Shown: positions 41,998 to 50,894, numbered from the stretch's first letter. The stretch is DNA of 64,000 nucleotides from Clostridiaceae bacterium (GCA_910574345.1 CAJSZV010000019.1:16668-80667), one strand, 5' to 3'. Notes: generated by a model not told the origin, from the letters alone. Numbers and translations are program-made.

Positions 41998-43159
41998 ACT
42001 GGCTTTAAGAAGCATAAGAAGCAACAAGATGAGGTCTTTCCTCACCATGCTTGGAATCATTATCGGCGTTGCGTCTGTTATCATTCTGGTAAGTCTGGTC
42101 AACGCTTATATGTCCTATATGACGGAGAGCTTTGCCAGCCTTGGCACTAACCAGATCAATGTGAATGTGATCAATCTGTCTTCCCGCTTTGTGTCTGCAG
42201 ACCAGATGTACGAGTTTTATGAAGAACAGGAGGCCTTGTTTGACAATATGACTCCCATGGTGAATGTGGACACCGCGGTAAAACATGGCAGTGATTCCAT
42301 GTCCTCCACCAGTGTCACAGGGGTCAGCGAAGGATATCTGGACATTAAGGATTACGGACTGGTGCAGGGGCGCAATATCCAGTATTCCGATATTGTATCC
42401 CGGCAGAAAGTGTGTGTGGTGGGGTACTATGTGGCCAGCGAACTGTACGGAAGCCCTGAGAAAGCCATTGACGAGACTGTGAAGATCGGCGGTTATGCCT
42501 TTCGGATCGTAGGGGTGACAGAGCGGCAGGACAAGGAGAGCATGAAGGACGGCGGAACCGATGATTTTGTATGGCTGCCCTACAGCTGTGCCGTGAAGAT
42601 GTCGAGAAATGCCAATATAAGCAATTACATTTTTACGATACGGCAGCTTGACCGTGCTGATGAGGCCAGGGAACAAATAGAAGAATTCCTTTACGGGATT
42701 TTCAAAAATGAGGATTTGTACAATGTAGTCGCCATGAGTGAGATGCTGGACTCCTTAAATTCCATGATCGCCATGGTATCGGCGGGCCTTGGCGGAATCG
42801 CCGGAATCTCCCTTCTGGTAGCCGGTGTGGGAGTCATGAATATTATGCTGGTATCCGTGACAGAGCGCACCAGGGAGATCGGTATCCGCAAGGCATTGGG
42901 AGCGAGGAAGGGAGTGATCCTTGAGCAGTTTGTCATCGAGGCGGCGGTGCAGAGCGCCATGGGAGGAATCATAGGAATCCTTCTGGGAAGCGCTGCCACC
43001 AGGTTAGCGGGAGCAGCGGCGGGTCTTGATGCCACGCCTACGCCTTCCGCGGTGCTGATCTCATTTTCCGTGTCTGTGGCTATCGGGCTGTTTTTCGGGT
43101 ATGCGCCTGCCAGACGGGCGGCAGGGCTGAATCCCATTGATGCCCTGAGGAGCGAGTGA
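41981..43159 (+). CDS. MacB-like ABC permease (FtsX superfamily)
   Basis: 392-residue permease with the MacB/FtsX layout: first helix after SIRSNKMRSFLTMLGIIIGV, then a long extracytoplasmic MacB-PCD domain (residues about 45-270) and three C-terminal helices with GVGVMNIMLVSVTERTREIG and the conserved EIGIRKALGA loop. Ends PARRAAGLNPIDALRSE, typical for the family. Works with the ATPase and adaptor upstream. Confidence 0.94.
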   Translation: MLQSFKLALRSIRSNKMRSFLTMLGIIIGVASVIILVSLVNAYMSYMTESFASLGTNQINVNVINLSSRFVSADQMYEFYEEQEALFDNMTPMVNVDTAVKHGSDSMSSTSVTGVSEGYLDIKDYGLVQGRNIQYSDIVSRQKVCVVGYYVASELYGSPEKAIDETVKIGGYAFRIVGVTERQDKESMKDGGTDDFVWLPYSCAVKMSRNANISNYIFTIRQLDRADEAREQIEEFLYGIFKNEDLYNVVAMSEMLDSLNSMIAMVSAGLGGIAGISLLVAGVGVMNIMLVSVTERTREIGIRKALGARKGVILEQFVIEAAVQSAMGGIIGILLGSAATRLAGAAAGLDATPTPSAVLISFSVSVAIGLFFGYAPARRAAGLNPIDALRSE

Positions 43160-43182
43160 GACTTTGTTTGGCGGATGGTGTG

Positions 43183-43211
43183 TTGACTATCTTTTGGTTT
43201 CATGATAAGAT
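43183..43211 (+). promoter_or_regulatory. Promoter of M19 dipeptidase gene
   Basis: TTGACT (43183-43188), exact 17-nt spacer and TAAGAT (43206-43211), about 70 nt before the start codon. Confidence 0.7.
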
Positions 43212-43280
43212 AGGGCGGAAACCCAAATTTGTAAATTCCGGAGAGAGGACGCATAAGCTAAAAGAAAACGGAGGCTGCCT

Positions 43281-44273
43281 ATGAGAGCGGCGGATATGCA
43301 CTGCGATACCATTTATGAGATATATGAGGGATACAAGAGGGGAGAGAGTGTTTCGCTGAGAAACAACTCTCTTCATTTGGACCTTGAGAAGATGAAAAAG
43401 GGGGATTACGGCATTCAGAATTTTGCCGTCTATGTAAATCTTAAGAAGACAGAGAATCCCTTTTTGGAGGCCATGGAGATGATTGATATCTTCTATCAGG
43501 AGATGAAAGCCAATGAGGATCTGATCCATGTGGTGAAATCTTATGAGGACATTGAAAAAAACTGGAGGGAAGAGAAAATGTCCGCCATGCTCACCCTGGA
43601 AGAGGGGGGAGTATGTCTGGGCAATACCAGGCTTTTAAGGGATTTCTACAGGCTGGGGGTGAGGATGATGACCCTGACCTGGAATTATCCCAACGAACTG
43701 GCCTGTCCCAACCGGATTGTGACAGAAGGGCCGGACAAGGGATGTTATCCTGATACAGAACACGGCCTGACCCAGAAAGGCATGGAGTTTTTGGAGGAGA
43801 TGGAAGACCTTGGGATGATCATTGATATTTCCCATCTGAATGACGCTGGGATTTGGGATGTGTTTGCCCACACGAGGAAGCCTTTTGTAGCCAGTCATTC
43901 CAATGCCAGAGCCCTGGCCTCCCATCCCAGGAATCTGACGGACGAGATGATACGGGCCCTTGGGGAGAGAGGCGGCGTGGCTGGAATCAACTATTGCCCC
44001 GCCTTTCTTCATGACTGGGCGGATGGGGAGACGAAGAAAAGCATGATTGCCCATATGACCGGGCATATGAAGCACATGAAGCAGGTGGGAGGAATCGGCT
44101 GTATCGGTCTGGGATCTGATTTTGACGGAATCGTGGGAGAACTTGAACTTGCCCATGGAGGAAAACTGCCTATGCTGGAGGCGGAGATGAAGCGCCAGGG
44201 ATTTTTGCCCTCGGAGATCGAAGCCATATTTTATGGAAATGTTATGAGGGTTTACCGGGACGTGCTGTCATAG
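43281..44273 (+). CDS. Membrane-dipeptidase-like metallopeptidase (M19)
   Basis: 330-residue zinc dipeptidase of the renal-dipeptidase family. Ligands visible: MHCDT (HxD, residues 6-10), the bridging Glu in LTLEEGG near 113, HSNARAL near 213 and the GSDFDG Asp near 277. MTLTWNYPNELAC and DISHLND also fit. No signal peptide, so it acts in the cytosol, hydrolysing dipeptides (some members take D-residues). AACGGAGGC precedes ATG. Monocistronic with its own promoter. Confidence 0.92.
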   Translation: MRAADMHCDTIYEIYEGYKRGESVSLRNNSLHLDLEKMKKGDYGIQNFAVYVNLKKTENPFLEAMEMIDIFYQEMKANEDLIHVVKSYEDIEKNWREEKMSAMLTLEEGGVCLGNTRLLRDFYRLGVRMMTLTWNYPNELACPNRIVTEGPDKGCYPDTEHGLTQKGMEFLEEMEDLGMIIDISHLNDAGIWDVFAHTRKPFVASHSNARALASHPRNLTDEMIRALGERGGVAGINYCPAFLHDWADGETKKSMIAHMTGHMKHMKQVGGIGCIGLGSDFDGIVGELELAHGGKLPMLEAEMKRQGFLPSEIEAIFYGNVMRVYRDVLS

Positions 44274-44361
44274 AGGGGGAGATAGGCTGTCTTGTGCAGC
44301 TCAGAGTATAGATTCGGCGCTTTATCGCGTTGAATTTATGTGAATTTAAAGTTACATAGGA

Positions 44362-44390
44362 TTGACGTCAGGGGGATTTTGTAGTATGAT
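44362..44390 (+). promoter_or_regulatory. Promoter of ABC importer operon
   Basis: TTGACG (44362-44367), exact 17-nt spacer and TATGAT (44385-44390), 44 nt before the lipoprotein gene. Confidence 0.75.
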
Positions 44391-44433
44391 AACACCTGAA
44401 TGAAAAACAACTTGAAAAAGGGAGATAAGAATT

Positions 44434-45480
44434 ATGAGAAAATCAGGTAAACTACTGTCCATGATGGTTGCAGGAGCCATGGTTTTGTCCATGGCAGGCT
44501 GCTCCGGTTCCAACAATGAAACTACGGCTGCTCCGGAGCAGACTACGGCACAAGCCGCTGCCGGTGATTCGGCGCAGACAAAGGAAGGGGCTGCGTCCGA
44601 GGGAAAGACTTACACCGTAGGCATTTGTCAGTTGGTACAGCATGATGCTTTGGACGCGGCTACCAAGGGATTTATGGATACCCTGAAGGAAGAACTGGGG
44701 GATGGAGTTGTCTTTGATGAGCAGAACGCCCAGGGCGATTCCAACACCTGTTCCACCATTATCAACAATTTTGTGTCCGGCGATGTGGATTTGATTCTGG
44801 CCAATGCAACCCCGGCTCTTCAGGCGGCACAGGCGGGAACCAACGAGATCCCGATTCTGGGAACTTCTGTCACCGAATACGGAGTGGCTTTGGGAATCGA
44901 CAATTTTAACGGTACTGTAGGAGGCAACATCTCCGGTACCTCTGATCTGGCTCCCCTTGACGAACAGGCGGCCATGCTTCATGAGCTGTTTCCCGATGCG
45001 AAAAAGGTAGGACTTCTCTACTGCTCCGCTGAGGCTAACTCCCAGTATCAGGTGGATACGGTAAAGACAGCTCTGGAAGGTTTGGGCTACACCTGCGAAT
45101 ACTATTCTTTCTCTGACTCCAACGATTTGTCCACTGTGGCCACCAAGGCGGTTTCCGAAAGCGAAGTGATCTATATTCCCACGGACAACACGGCGGCTTC
45201 TGCAACGGAGATCATTGACAATATCTGCCGTCCTGCTAAAATTCCGGTAATTGCAGGCGAGGAAGGCATGTGTGCAGGCTGCGGCGTGGCCACATTGTCC
45301 ATCAGCTACTATGATCTGGGTGTGGGGACGGGAAGAATGGCAGCAAAGATTCTGACCGGCGAGGCCGATATCTCTCAGATGCCCATTGAGTATGCGCCTC
45401 AGTTTACGAAGAAGTATAACAAAACGATCTGCGACGATCTGGGAATCGAGATTCCCGAAGGATATGTGGCAATCGAATAA
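44434..45480 (+). CDS. ABC transporter substrate-binding lipoprotein (TrpX-like family)
   Basis: 348-residue lipoprotein: signal peptide with lipobox LSMAGC (Cys about 23), a Thr/Ala/Gln-rich linker, then a periplasmic-binding fold of the ABC_sub_bind (PF04392) type with YTVGICQLVQHDALDAATKG, DLILANATPALQAAQ and KKVGLLYCSAEANSQYQVD. C-terminal EGYVAIE is typical of the family. Members include tryptophan/tyrosine (TrpX) binders; the ligand here is unproved. Own promoter; followed by an attenuating hairpin and the permease. Confidence 0.88.
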   Translation: MRKSGKLLSMMVAGAMVLSMAGCSGSNNETTAAPEQTTAQAAAGDSAQTKEGAASEGKTYTVGICQLVQHDALDAATKGFMDTLKEELGDGVVFDEQNAQGDSNTCSTIINNFVSGDVDLILANATPALQAAQAGTNEIPILGTSVTEYGVALGIDNFNGTVGGNISGTSDLAPLDEQAAMLHELFPDAKKVGLLYCSAEANSQYQVDTVKTALEGLGYTCEYYSFSDSNDLSTVATKAVSESEVIYIPTDNTAASATEIIDNICRPAKIPVIAGEEGMCAGCGVATLSISYYDLGVGTGRMAAKILTGEADISQMPIEYAPQFTKKYNKTICDDLGIEIPEGYVAIE

Positions 45481-45510
45481 CCGGGATTCAGATAGGAGTG
45501 ATCATAACGG

Positions 45511-45542
45511 CAGCGGAAGAGCCAAAACTTTTCCGCTGTTCT
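45511..45542 (+). terminator. Attenuator hairpin between binding protein and permease genes
   Basis: CAGCGGAA (45511-45518) pairs with TTCCGCTG (45531-45538) with a 12-nt loop. No long T run, so partial termination or 3'-end protection of the binding-protein mRNA is more likely than full stop. Confidence 0.5.
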
Positions 45543-45632
45543 TGCGGTTTGATATGGGATACAGGTTGAGAAGACAGAAAGTCCGGATTTCAGAGAGCAA
45601 TCGGTTGCCACGGACAGCTAGGAGATAGAACA

Positions 45633-46553
45633 ATGAATATTATGAGTTTGGTAAATGCATTGCCGGGGGCGGCGGCTCAGGGATTGATCTGGGGGATCAT
45701 GGCCATCGGTGTTTATATTACGTACCGCATTCTGGATATTGCGGATCTGACCGTAGACGGTTCTTTGTGCACCGGCGGCGCCGTTTGCATTATGATGATG
45801 CTGAAAGGAAATAATGTGTGGGTGTCCATGGCGGCTGCGTTCGGGGCGGGCATGGCTGCCGGCCTTGTTACAGGGCTTCTTCATACATTCATGGGAATTC
45901 CGGCCATCTTGTCGGGGATTCTCACACAGCTGGGGCTGTGGTCCGTTAATTTGAAAATAATGGGAAAGGCCAATCAGGCCATTAATGTGGATAAATATCA
46001 ATTGCTTGTATCTTTAAGATTTATTAAGAATGTGCCTTTCTATAAAAATACAATTTTGGTGGTGGCGCTCATCACCGTGGTTCTTATCGTGATCTTATAC
46101 TGGTTTTTCGGGACGGAGCTGGGGTGTTCCCTGCGCGCTACGGGGTGCAACGACAAGATGGCCAGGGCTCAGGGAATCAACACGGATTTCAGCCGCGTGC
46201 TGGCATTGATGATATCCAACGGCCTGGTGGCCTTATCCGGCGGACTTCTGGCCCAGTATCAGGGTTTTGCGGATATTAATATGGGCCGCGGCGCTATCGT
46301 CATCGGTCTGGCAGCCGTGATTATCGGTGAGGCGGTGTTCAGCAGGATCTTCCATAACTTTGGACTGAAGCTTCTGGCAGTGTCCTTTGGCTCCATTATT
46401 TACTATCTGGTTCTTCAGGTGGTGATCTGGAGAGGAATTGATACGGATCTGCTGAAACTTTTGCAGGCAGCCGTGGTGGCGGTGTTCCTGGCTATCCCTG
46501 TATGGCAGGAGCGGTATTTTTCAAAACCTGTGAAGAAGGGAGGGAATTCCTGA
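45633..46553 (+). CDS. ABC transporter permease (TrpY-like, BPD_transp_2 type)
   Basis: 306-residue membrane protein with about 8 helices. GLIWGIMAIGVYITYRILDIADLTVDGS near residue 16 (given in parts: ITYRILDIADLTVDGS) and LRATGCNDKMARAQGIN near 168 are the landmarks of permeases that partner PF04392 binding proteins. ATG 45633 has a TAGGAG site. Overlaps the ATPase gene by one base (TGATG). Substrate as for the binding protein, unknown. Confidence 0.88.
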   Translation: MNIMSLVNALPGAAAQGLIWGIMAIGVYITYRILDIADLTVDGSLCTGGAVCIMMMLKGNNVWVSMAAAFGAGMAAGLVTGLLHTFMGIPAILSGILTQLGLWSVNLKIMGKANQAINVDKYQLLVSLRFIKNVPFYKNTILVVALITVVLIVILYWFFGTELGCSLRATGCNDKMARAQGINTDFSRVLALMISNGLVALSGGLLAQYQGFADINMGRGAIVIGLAAVIIGEAVFSRIFHNFGLKLLAVSFGSIIYYLVLQVVIWRGIDTDLLKLLQAAVVAVFLAIPVWQERYFSKPVKKGGNS

Positions 46554-47350
46554 TGCTGGAAGTGAAGAATATTTCAAAAACCTTTAATCCCGGTACCGTT
46601 AACGAGAAACAGGCCTTAAAGGGCTTAAGCCTGACCTTAAGAGACGGGGACTTTGTGACGGTAATCGGCGGCAACGGCGCCGGCAAATCCACTATGCTCA
46701 ACGCTATCGCAGGAACCTGGAAGGTGGATGAGGGCCAGATCCTTATCGACGGGGTGGATGTGACCAAATACCCGGAACATAAAAGGGCCGTATTTTTAGG
46801 CCGGGTGTTTCAGGACCCTATGAACGGAACAGCGGCAACTATGGGAATAGAGGAGAATCTTGCCCTTGCATTGCGCCGGGGAGACAAGAGAACCTTAAGA
46901 ATAGGAATCAACAAAGAAGAGAGAAAACTTTACCGGGATATGCTGGCGAAACTGGGACTGGGACTGGAGAACCGTCTTACCAGCAAAGTCGGGCTGCTTT
47001 CAGGAGGCCAGAGGCAGGCCCTGACCCTTCTTATGGCTACTCTTAAAAAACCCAAGCTTTTACTTCTGGATGAGCACACGGCGGCTCTTGATCCCAAGAC
47101 GGCGGCTAAGGTTCTGGAGACCACGGAATCCATTGTGAATCAGGACCGTCTCACAACTCTTATGATTACTCACAACATGCGGGATGCCATTCATATCGGC
47201 AACCGCCTGATTATGATGAACAACGGGCGGATCATCTACGACGTGTCAGGGGAGGAGAAGGCAAAGCTCACAGTGGAGGACCTGATGCATAAATTTGCCG
47301 AGGCCAGCGGAGAGGAATTTGCCAATGACCGGATGATGCTGGCCAGATAG
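46553..47350 (+). CDS. ABC transporter ATP-binding protein (TrpZ-like)
   Basis: 265-residue ATPase. Walker A GGNGAGKST near residue 40, signature LLSGGQRQALTLLMA near 146, Walker B LLLLDEHTAALDPKTA, switch His in ITHNMRD. ATG 46553 is chosen since AGGGAGGG lies upstream and the codon overlaps the permease stop; the longer frame has no site. Completes the three-gene importer. Confidence 0.93.
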   Translation: MLEVKNISKTFNPGTVNEKQALKGLSLTLRDGDFVTVIGGNGAGKSTMLNAIAGTWKVDEGQILIDGVDVTKYPEHKRAVFLGRVFQDPMNGTAATMGIEENLALALRRGDKRTLRIGINKEERKLYRDMLAKLGLGLENRLTSKVGLLSGGQRQALTLLMATLKKPKLLLLDEHTAALDPKTAAKVLETTESIVNQDRLTTLMITHNMRDAIHIGNRLIMMNNGRIIYDVSGEEKAKLTVEDLMHKFAEASGEEFANDRMMLAR

Positions 47351-47384
47351 AAAACATGGAGAGAAAGCTTCAAAAGAGGATTTA

Positions 47385-47984
47385 GTGCAGGTTATGGGAG
47401 AAATTAAGAGAAATCTGGAAACGGAATTGATCGAGGAAGCCATTAAACAGATTCGGGAAAATGGTGTGGAAGGCTTTTCCTCCAGGGCCGTGGCAGAGGC
47501 GTGTCATGTGTCCTGTGCGGCGCCCTTTAAGTACTTTAAAGGGCGCAGGGAATTGTTTTTGGCCATGTCGAGATATCTTGATAAAGAGCTTTCCGAAACC
47601 ATGGAGGAGATCGGGGAAAGATGGGGAGAGGACCATAAAAGCGCCCATCTGGAGATGAATGAGGCTTATATCCGTTATCTGTGCCAGAATCCTTTTCTCA
47701 TCAATGAATCTTTTTGGAAAACCATTGATGAAAAACAGGCGGGAATCCGCAAGTGGAAAAGCTTCAAGACCATGGCCAGGCGGTTTTTGCTGTACTGTGA
47801 AGAGCGAAGCATACCAAAGGAAGTATATAAAAGTTATTATTTTAATTTTCAGACACTGGCTTACGGGGCGGCTTTCGTCATTACCAACCATCTCCTGCTG
47901 GAGGGAGGAGACCCTCTGGCGGATGTGGAGGATCTGCAGAACCGTATATACAGGAATCTGGAGCAGACTATGGGACTGGCGTGA
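47385..47984 (+). CDS. TetR/AcrR-family transcriptional regulator
   Basis: 199-residue regulator with N-terminal HTH: LIEEAIKQIRENGVEGFSSR, AVAEACHVSCAAPFKYFKGR and ELFLAMSRYL. The C-terminal ligand domain is all-helical and unassigned. GTG 47385 is close behind AGAGGA; ATG 47394 is an alternative start. Lies 34 nt after the ABC operon and 146 nt before the flavoprotein gene, whose upstream region has a TetR-style dyad (48072-48090), so it probably controls that gene. Codons of the recognition helix hold a perfect 11-bp palindrome. Confidence 0.88.
   Translation: MQVMGEIKRNLETELIEEAIKQIRENGVEGFSSRAVAEACHVSCAAPFKYFKGRRELFLAMSRYLDKELSETMEEIGERWGEDHKSAHLEMNEAYIRYLCQNPFLINESFWKTIDEKQAGIRKWKSFKTMARRFLLYCEERSIPKEVYKSYYFNFQTLAYGAAFVITNHLLLEGGDPLADVEDLQNRIYRNLEQTMGLA
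47520..47546 (+). repeat. Intragenic 11-bp perfect inverted repeat in tetR-type gene
   Basis: GCGCCCTTTAA (47520-47530) and TTAAAGGGCGC (47536-47546) flank GTACT. It overlaps the codons for the HTH recognition helix region (APFKYFKGR). Could form a strong mRNA hairpin or be an internal operator. Confidence 0.6.
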
Positions 47985-48065
47985 AAGCCGGTCCTTTTGT
48001 TATGATAAGTTCATTGAGAAAATTGTAAAAAATGCTTGCAATCAGAGTTAATGGGTGATAAAATT

Positions 48066-48090
48066 TTGACGAGGTTAACAGTGTTAACCT
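48066..48090 (+). promoter_or_regulatory. TetR-type operator dyad in promoter region of flavoprotein gene
   Basis: AGGTTAAC (48072-48079) and GTTAACCT (48083-48090) flank AGT: a perfect 8-bp dyad. It directly follows a TTGACG (48066-48071) that would be the -35, so a bound repressor would cover the spacer. The -10 is weak (CTGAAT at 48089-48094). Confidence 0.6.
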
Positions 48091-48130
48091 GAATCATGCA
48101 TACAAATTTATAAAAGGGAGAGATGAAAGC

Positions 48131-50725
48131 ATGAAAAAAAGCAACAGACGTTTAGCTGCCCTTACGATGGCAGCGGCTATGGCGGCTTCCATGACAGCCT
48201 GCCAGAGTCAGCCCGCTGAGACTTCAGCGCCGGAGACCACAACTCCGGCGGAGACGACCACAGAAGCAGCGGCGCAGGCACTGTACACTGCCGGAACTTA
48301 TTCCGCTTCTGAGCAGGGCTTCGGCGGACCGGTAACCGTATCCATTACGGTCAGTGACAGTGAGATCACGGATGTAACCATTGAGGGTGAGGGTGAGACG
48401 CCGACAGTAGGAGGAGCAGCTTTTGACACCTTAAAGCAGGCCATTCTGGATGCCCAGTCCGACGAGATTGATGCCGTGGCAGGAGCCACCATTACTTCCG
48501 ACGCAGTTAAGAAGGCAGCGGCAGGCGCCATTGCCCAGGCCAAGGGCGAGGCCCCTTCTGCAGACGCAGAACTTGCATTTACTGCAGGAACCTATACCGG
48601 CACGGGAGAAGGCTATAACGGGCCTGTTGAGGTCAGCGTAACCTTTGACGACAAGGCAGTGACTGCCATCGAAGTTACCTCCAGCAAGGAGACCGAGCAT
48701 GTAGGCGACATTGCCTTTGATATTATGATTCCTCAGATGATCGAGGCCAATGGAACAGGCGTTGACGGCGTATCCGGAGCTACCTTCTCCAGCCGTGCCT
48801 TAAAGACCGCTGTGAATGCTGCCGCTGAGGAAGCAAAGGTGACCAATGCATCTCAGTTCGCTGCCAACACTGTGGAAGTGAAAGCCCAGGATGCCATCGA
48901 GGACACCTGGGATGTAGTTATCGTAGGAGCCGGCGGAGCCGGTATCAGCGCGGCTGCACAGGCTGCACAGGACGGCAACACGGTTCTGGTAATTGAGAAG
49001 AACGCCGAAGTGGGCGGCAATACCCTTGTATCCGGCGGCCAGTACCAGAGCGTTATGCCTTATCTGGTATGGGATGAGAAAGACCCGGATGCCACTACAG
49101 GCACAGGCTTTGACGGCAATACATACAACAAAGTAAAATCCGTTAACGGATGCATTAACGAGCTGAAGATGATCTATGACTGGTCAGAGGAAGAGTTTGA
49201 CGCTGACTATTACAAGGATCATGAGTATGTTGCAGGCGATGCAGCCGAGCTTTCCAAGCACGGCGTACATGCTGACTATCTGCCGACTCTGCAGGCGTTA
49301 AAGAAAGAGATCAAGGCATATCTTGACTGGGCACAGCCTAAGCTGGATGCAGGCACGCCGGAGTCTGAACTGACCCTGTTCTCCACACTGAATCTGCATA
49401 TCTTCCAGACTTACTACGGCGGTCTTCGTCAGAGCGCTGACGGCTCTGAGTGGATCTACGGCAATGTGGATCTGGTTAAGCAGTTCATTGAGGACGGCCA
49501 GGACATTAAGCCATGGCTTGAGTCCATGGGCGCTACTTTCGTAGAGGATACCCAGCCTACTCTTATCGGCGCGCTGTGGTACAGAGAGAACGAGTTCATC
49601 GGAGCTAATGTGGACGCTGACGGAGACGGCACTCCGGAAGAGTATAAGGGACGCTGGGGAACCTACTTTATGGCTCCTATGACCGATTTCCTTCAGAAAG
49701 ACGACAAGAACCAGATCATGACCAGAACAACAGCCGAGGAACTGATCGTGGAAGACGGCCGTGTAACAGGCGTAAAGGCTACCATGTATGACGGCACACA
49801 GGTTACCGCAAAGGCAGCCAAGGGCGTAATCCTGGCAACAGGCGGTTATGCTGCCAACATTGAGAAGGTTGTTGAAACCAACAAATACTGGTCACCTGAA
49901 TTTGTGACCAATGCCATCAAGACGACCAACCGCAATTCCCTGACAGGAAGCGGTATTGATATGGCTCAGTCAGCAGGAGCGGCTGTAACAGGCGAAGGCT
50001 GGACTCAGATGATGCCTATCAGCTGGGTTGACAACGGGAACCTGGCATTCGGCGGCGGCAACTATGCCGTATATATCAATCCGACCACAGGCAAGAGATT
50101 CGTAGACGAGGGCTCCGAGCGAGATGTTCTTTCCCTTGGAGAGTTCGAGAACGGTATTGAGGTTAACGGAACCAAGGGTGTGTTCATGGAGATCTACAAT
50201 GCATCCGAGATGATTCCAGGCCCCATCCAGCTGGCGGACGAAGGCGACTTTGAGGGCAGATATTACAGAAGGAATGCCAACGAAGAAGAGCTTGCAGCTC
50301 TGTTTAAAGAGATCGGCGTAACTGCTGATGCGGGGACGGTTCTTGAGACCATTGAGAAGTATGATATGGCAGTTATGGGCCAGGGCGAGTTCGAGGATGC
50401 AGGCAAGGCTATCGCTTCCAGAACCATCGGTGATGTTGAGAAGAACGCCGACGGCAGCTACAATGTAGATTCCTATAAACTGGAAGGCACAGCACTTACC
50501 ATTCGTCTCATGGCTCCCTCTACCCACCACACCATGGGCGGCGTTGTTGTTGATACAGACCGCCATGTCCTTGACGAGGAAGGCAAGGTAATCGAAGGCC
50601 TGTATGCAGCCGGCGAAGTTACCGGCGGTATCCACGGCGGCAACAGACTCGGCGGCAATGCCATCACCGAGATCATCGTATCCGGACGTACTGCAGCAAA
50701 GGCAATTACTGCTGACAACAAATAA
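48131..50725 (+). CDS. Secreted FMN-binding / FAD-dependent fumarate-reductase-like flavoprotein
   Basis: 864-residue lipoprotein. Signal peptide with lipobox MTAC (Cys about 23), Thr/Ala linker, then two FMN-binding domains: residues about 55-135 ending DAVAGATITSDAVK and about 150-235 ending DGVSGATFSSRALK. Both carry the D-x-x-[SA]-GAT motif to which the ApbE flavin transferase attaches FMN. Next is an FAD_binding_2 domain (DVVIVGAGGAGISAAAQAAQ near 258; GGNTLVSGGQYQSV; C-terminal THHTMGGVVVD and AAGEVTGGIHGGNRLGGNA). This matches surface-exposed extracellular reductases (fumarate-, urocanate- or acrylate-type). Acceptor unknown. Codon use suggests strong expression. Probably repressed by the TetR protein upstream. 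Confidence 0.9.
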   Translation: MKKSNRRLAALTMAAAMAASMTACQSQPAETSAPETTTPAETTTEAAAQALYTAGTYSASEQGFGGPVTVSITVSDSEITDVTIEGEGETPTVGGAAFDTLKQAILDAQSDEIDAVAGATITSDAVKKAAAGAIAQAKGEAPSADAELAFTAGTYTGTGEGYNGPVEVSVTFDDKAVTAIEVTSSKETEHVGDIAFDIMIPQMIEANGTGVDGVSGATFSSRALKTAVNAAAEEAKVTNASQFAANTVEVKAQDAIEDTWDVVIVGAGGAGISAAAQAAQDGNTVLVIEKNAEVGGNTLVSGGQYQSVMPYLVWDEKDPDATTGTGFDGNTYNKVKSVNGCINELKMIYDWSEEEFDADYYKDHEYVAGDAAELSKHGVHADYLPTLQALKKEIKAYLDWAQPKLDAGTPESELTLFSTLNLHIFQTYYGGLRQSADGSEWIYGNVDLVKQFIEDGQDIKPWLESMGATFVEDTQPTLIGALWYRENEFIGANVDADGDGTPEEYKGRWGTYFMAPMTDFLQKDDKNQIMTRTTAEELIVEDGRVTGVKATMYDGTQVTAKAAKGVILATGGYAANIEKVVETNKYWSPEFVTNAIKTTNRNSLTGSGIDMAQSAGAAVTGEGWTQMMPISWVDNGNLAFGGGNYAVYINPTTGKRFVDEGSERDVLSLGEFENGIEVNGTKGVFMEIYNASEMIPGPIQLADEGDFEGRYYRRNANEEELAALFKEIGVTADAGTVLETIEKYDMAVMGQGEFEDAGKAIASRTIGDVEKNADGSYNVDSYKLEGTALTIRLMAPSTHHTMGGVVVDTDRHVLDEEGKVIEGLYAAGEVTGGIHGGNRLGGNAITEIIVSGRTAAKAITADNK

Positions 50726-50748
50726 GTAATACTATAGATTTTCCCTTG

Positions 50749-50796
50749 ATCCCAAGGAAGGCGCTTCGTAAGGAAGTTGTCTTCCTTGGGATTTTG
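50749..50796 (+). terminator. Rho-independent terminator after flavoprotein gene
   Basis: Perfect 12-bp stem ATCCCAAGGAAG (50749-50760) with CTTCCTTGGGAT (50781-50792), then TTTT within ATTTTGCG. Confidence 0.88.
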
Positions 50797-50844
50797 CGTT
50801 ATAAAACAGTGCAAATAAATTCATGTGTATAAAAAGAATTAGCC

Positions 50845-50894
50845 TTGACATTAGTATGATTTCGTACTATAATACGTAGTACGAAATCATACTA
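50845..50894 (+). promoter_or_regulatory. Consensus promoter inside a 17-bp-arm dyad (MarR operator)
   Basis: TTGACA (50845-50850), exact 17-nt spacer and TATAAT (50868-50873): a full consensus promoter. The dyad's left arm runs 50852-50868 and the right arm 50878-50894, exact reverse complements. Each arm holds a MarR-like half-palindrome site, AGTATGATTTCGTACT (50853-50868) and AGTACGAAATCATACT (50878-50893), bracketing the -10. Repressor on either site would block polymerase. Confidence 0.85.

Noticed and set aside
49970..50635. 221-codon minus-strand frame inside the flavoprotein gene
   Set aside because: Antisense shadow; the forward frame has clear domains and codon bias.
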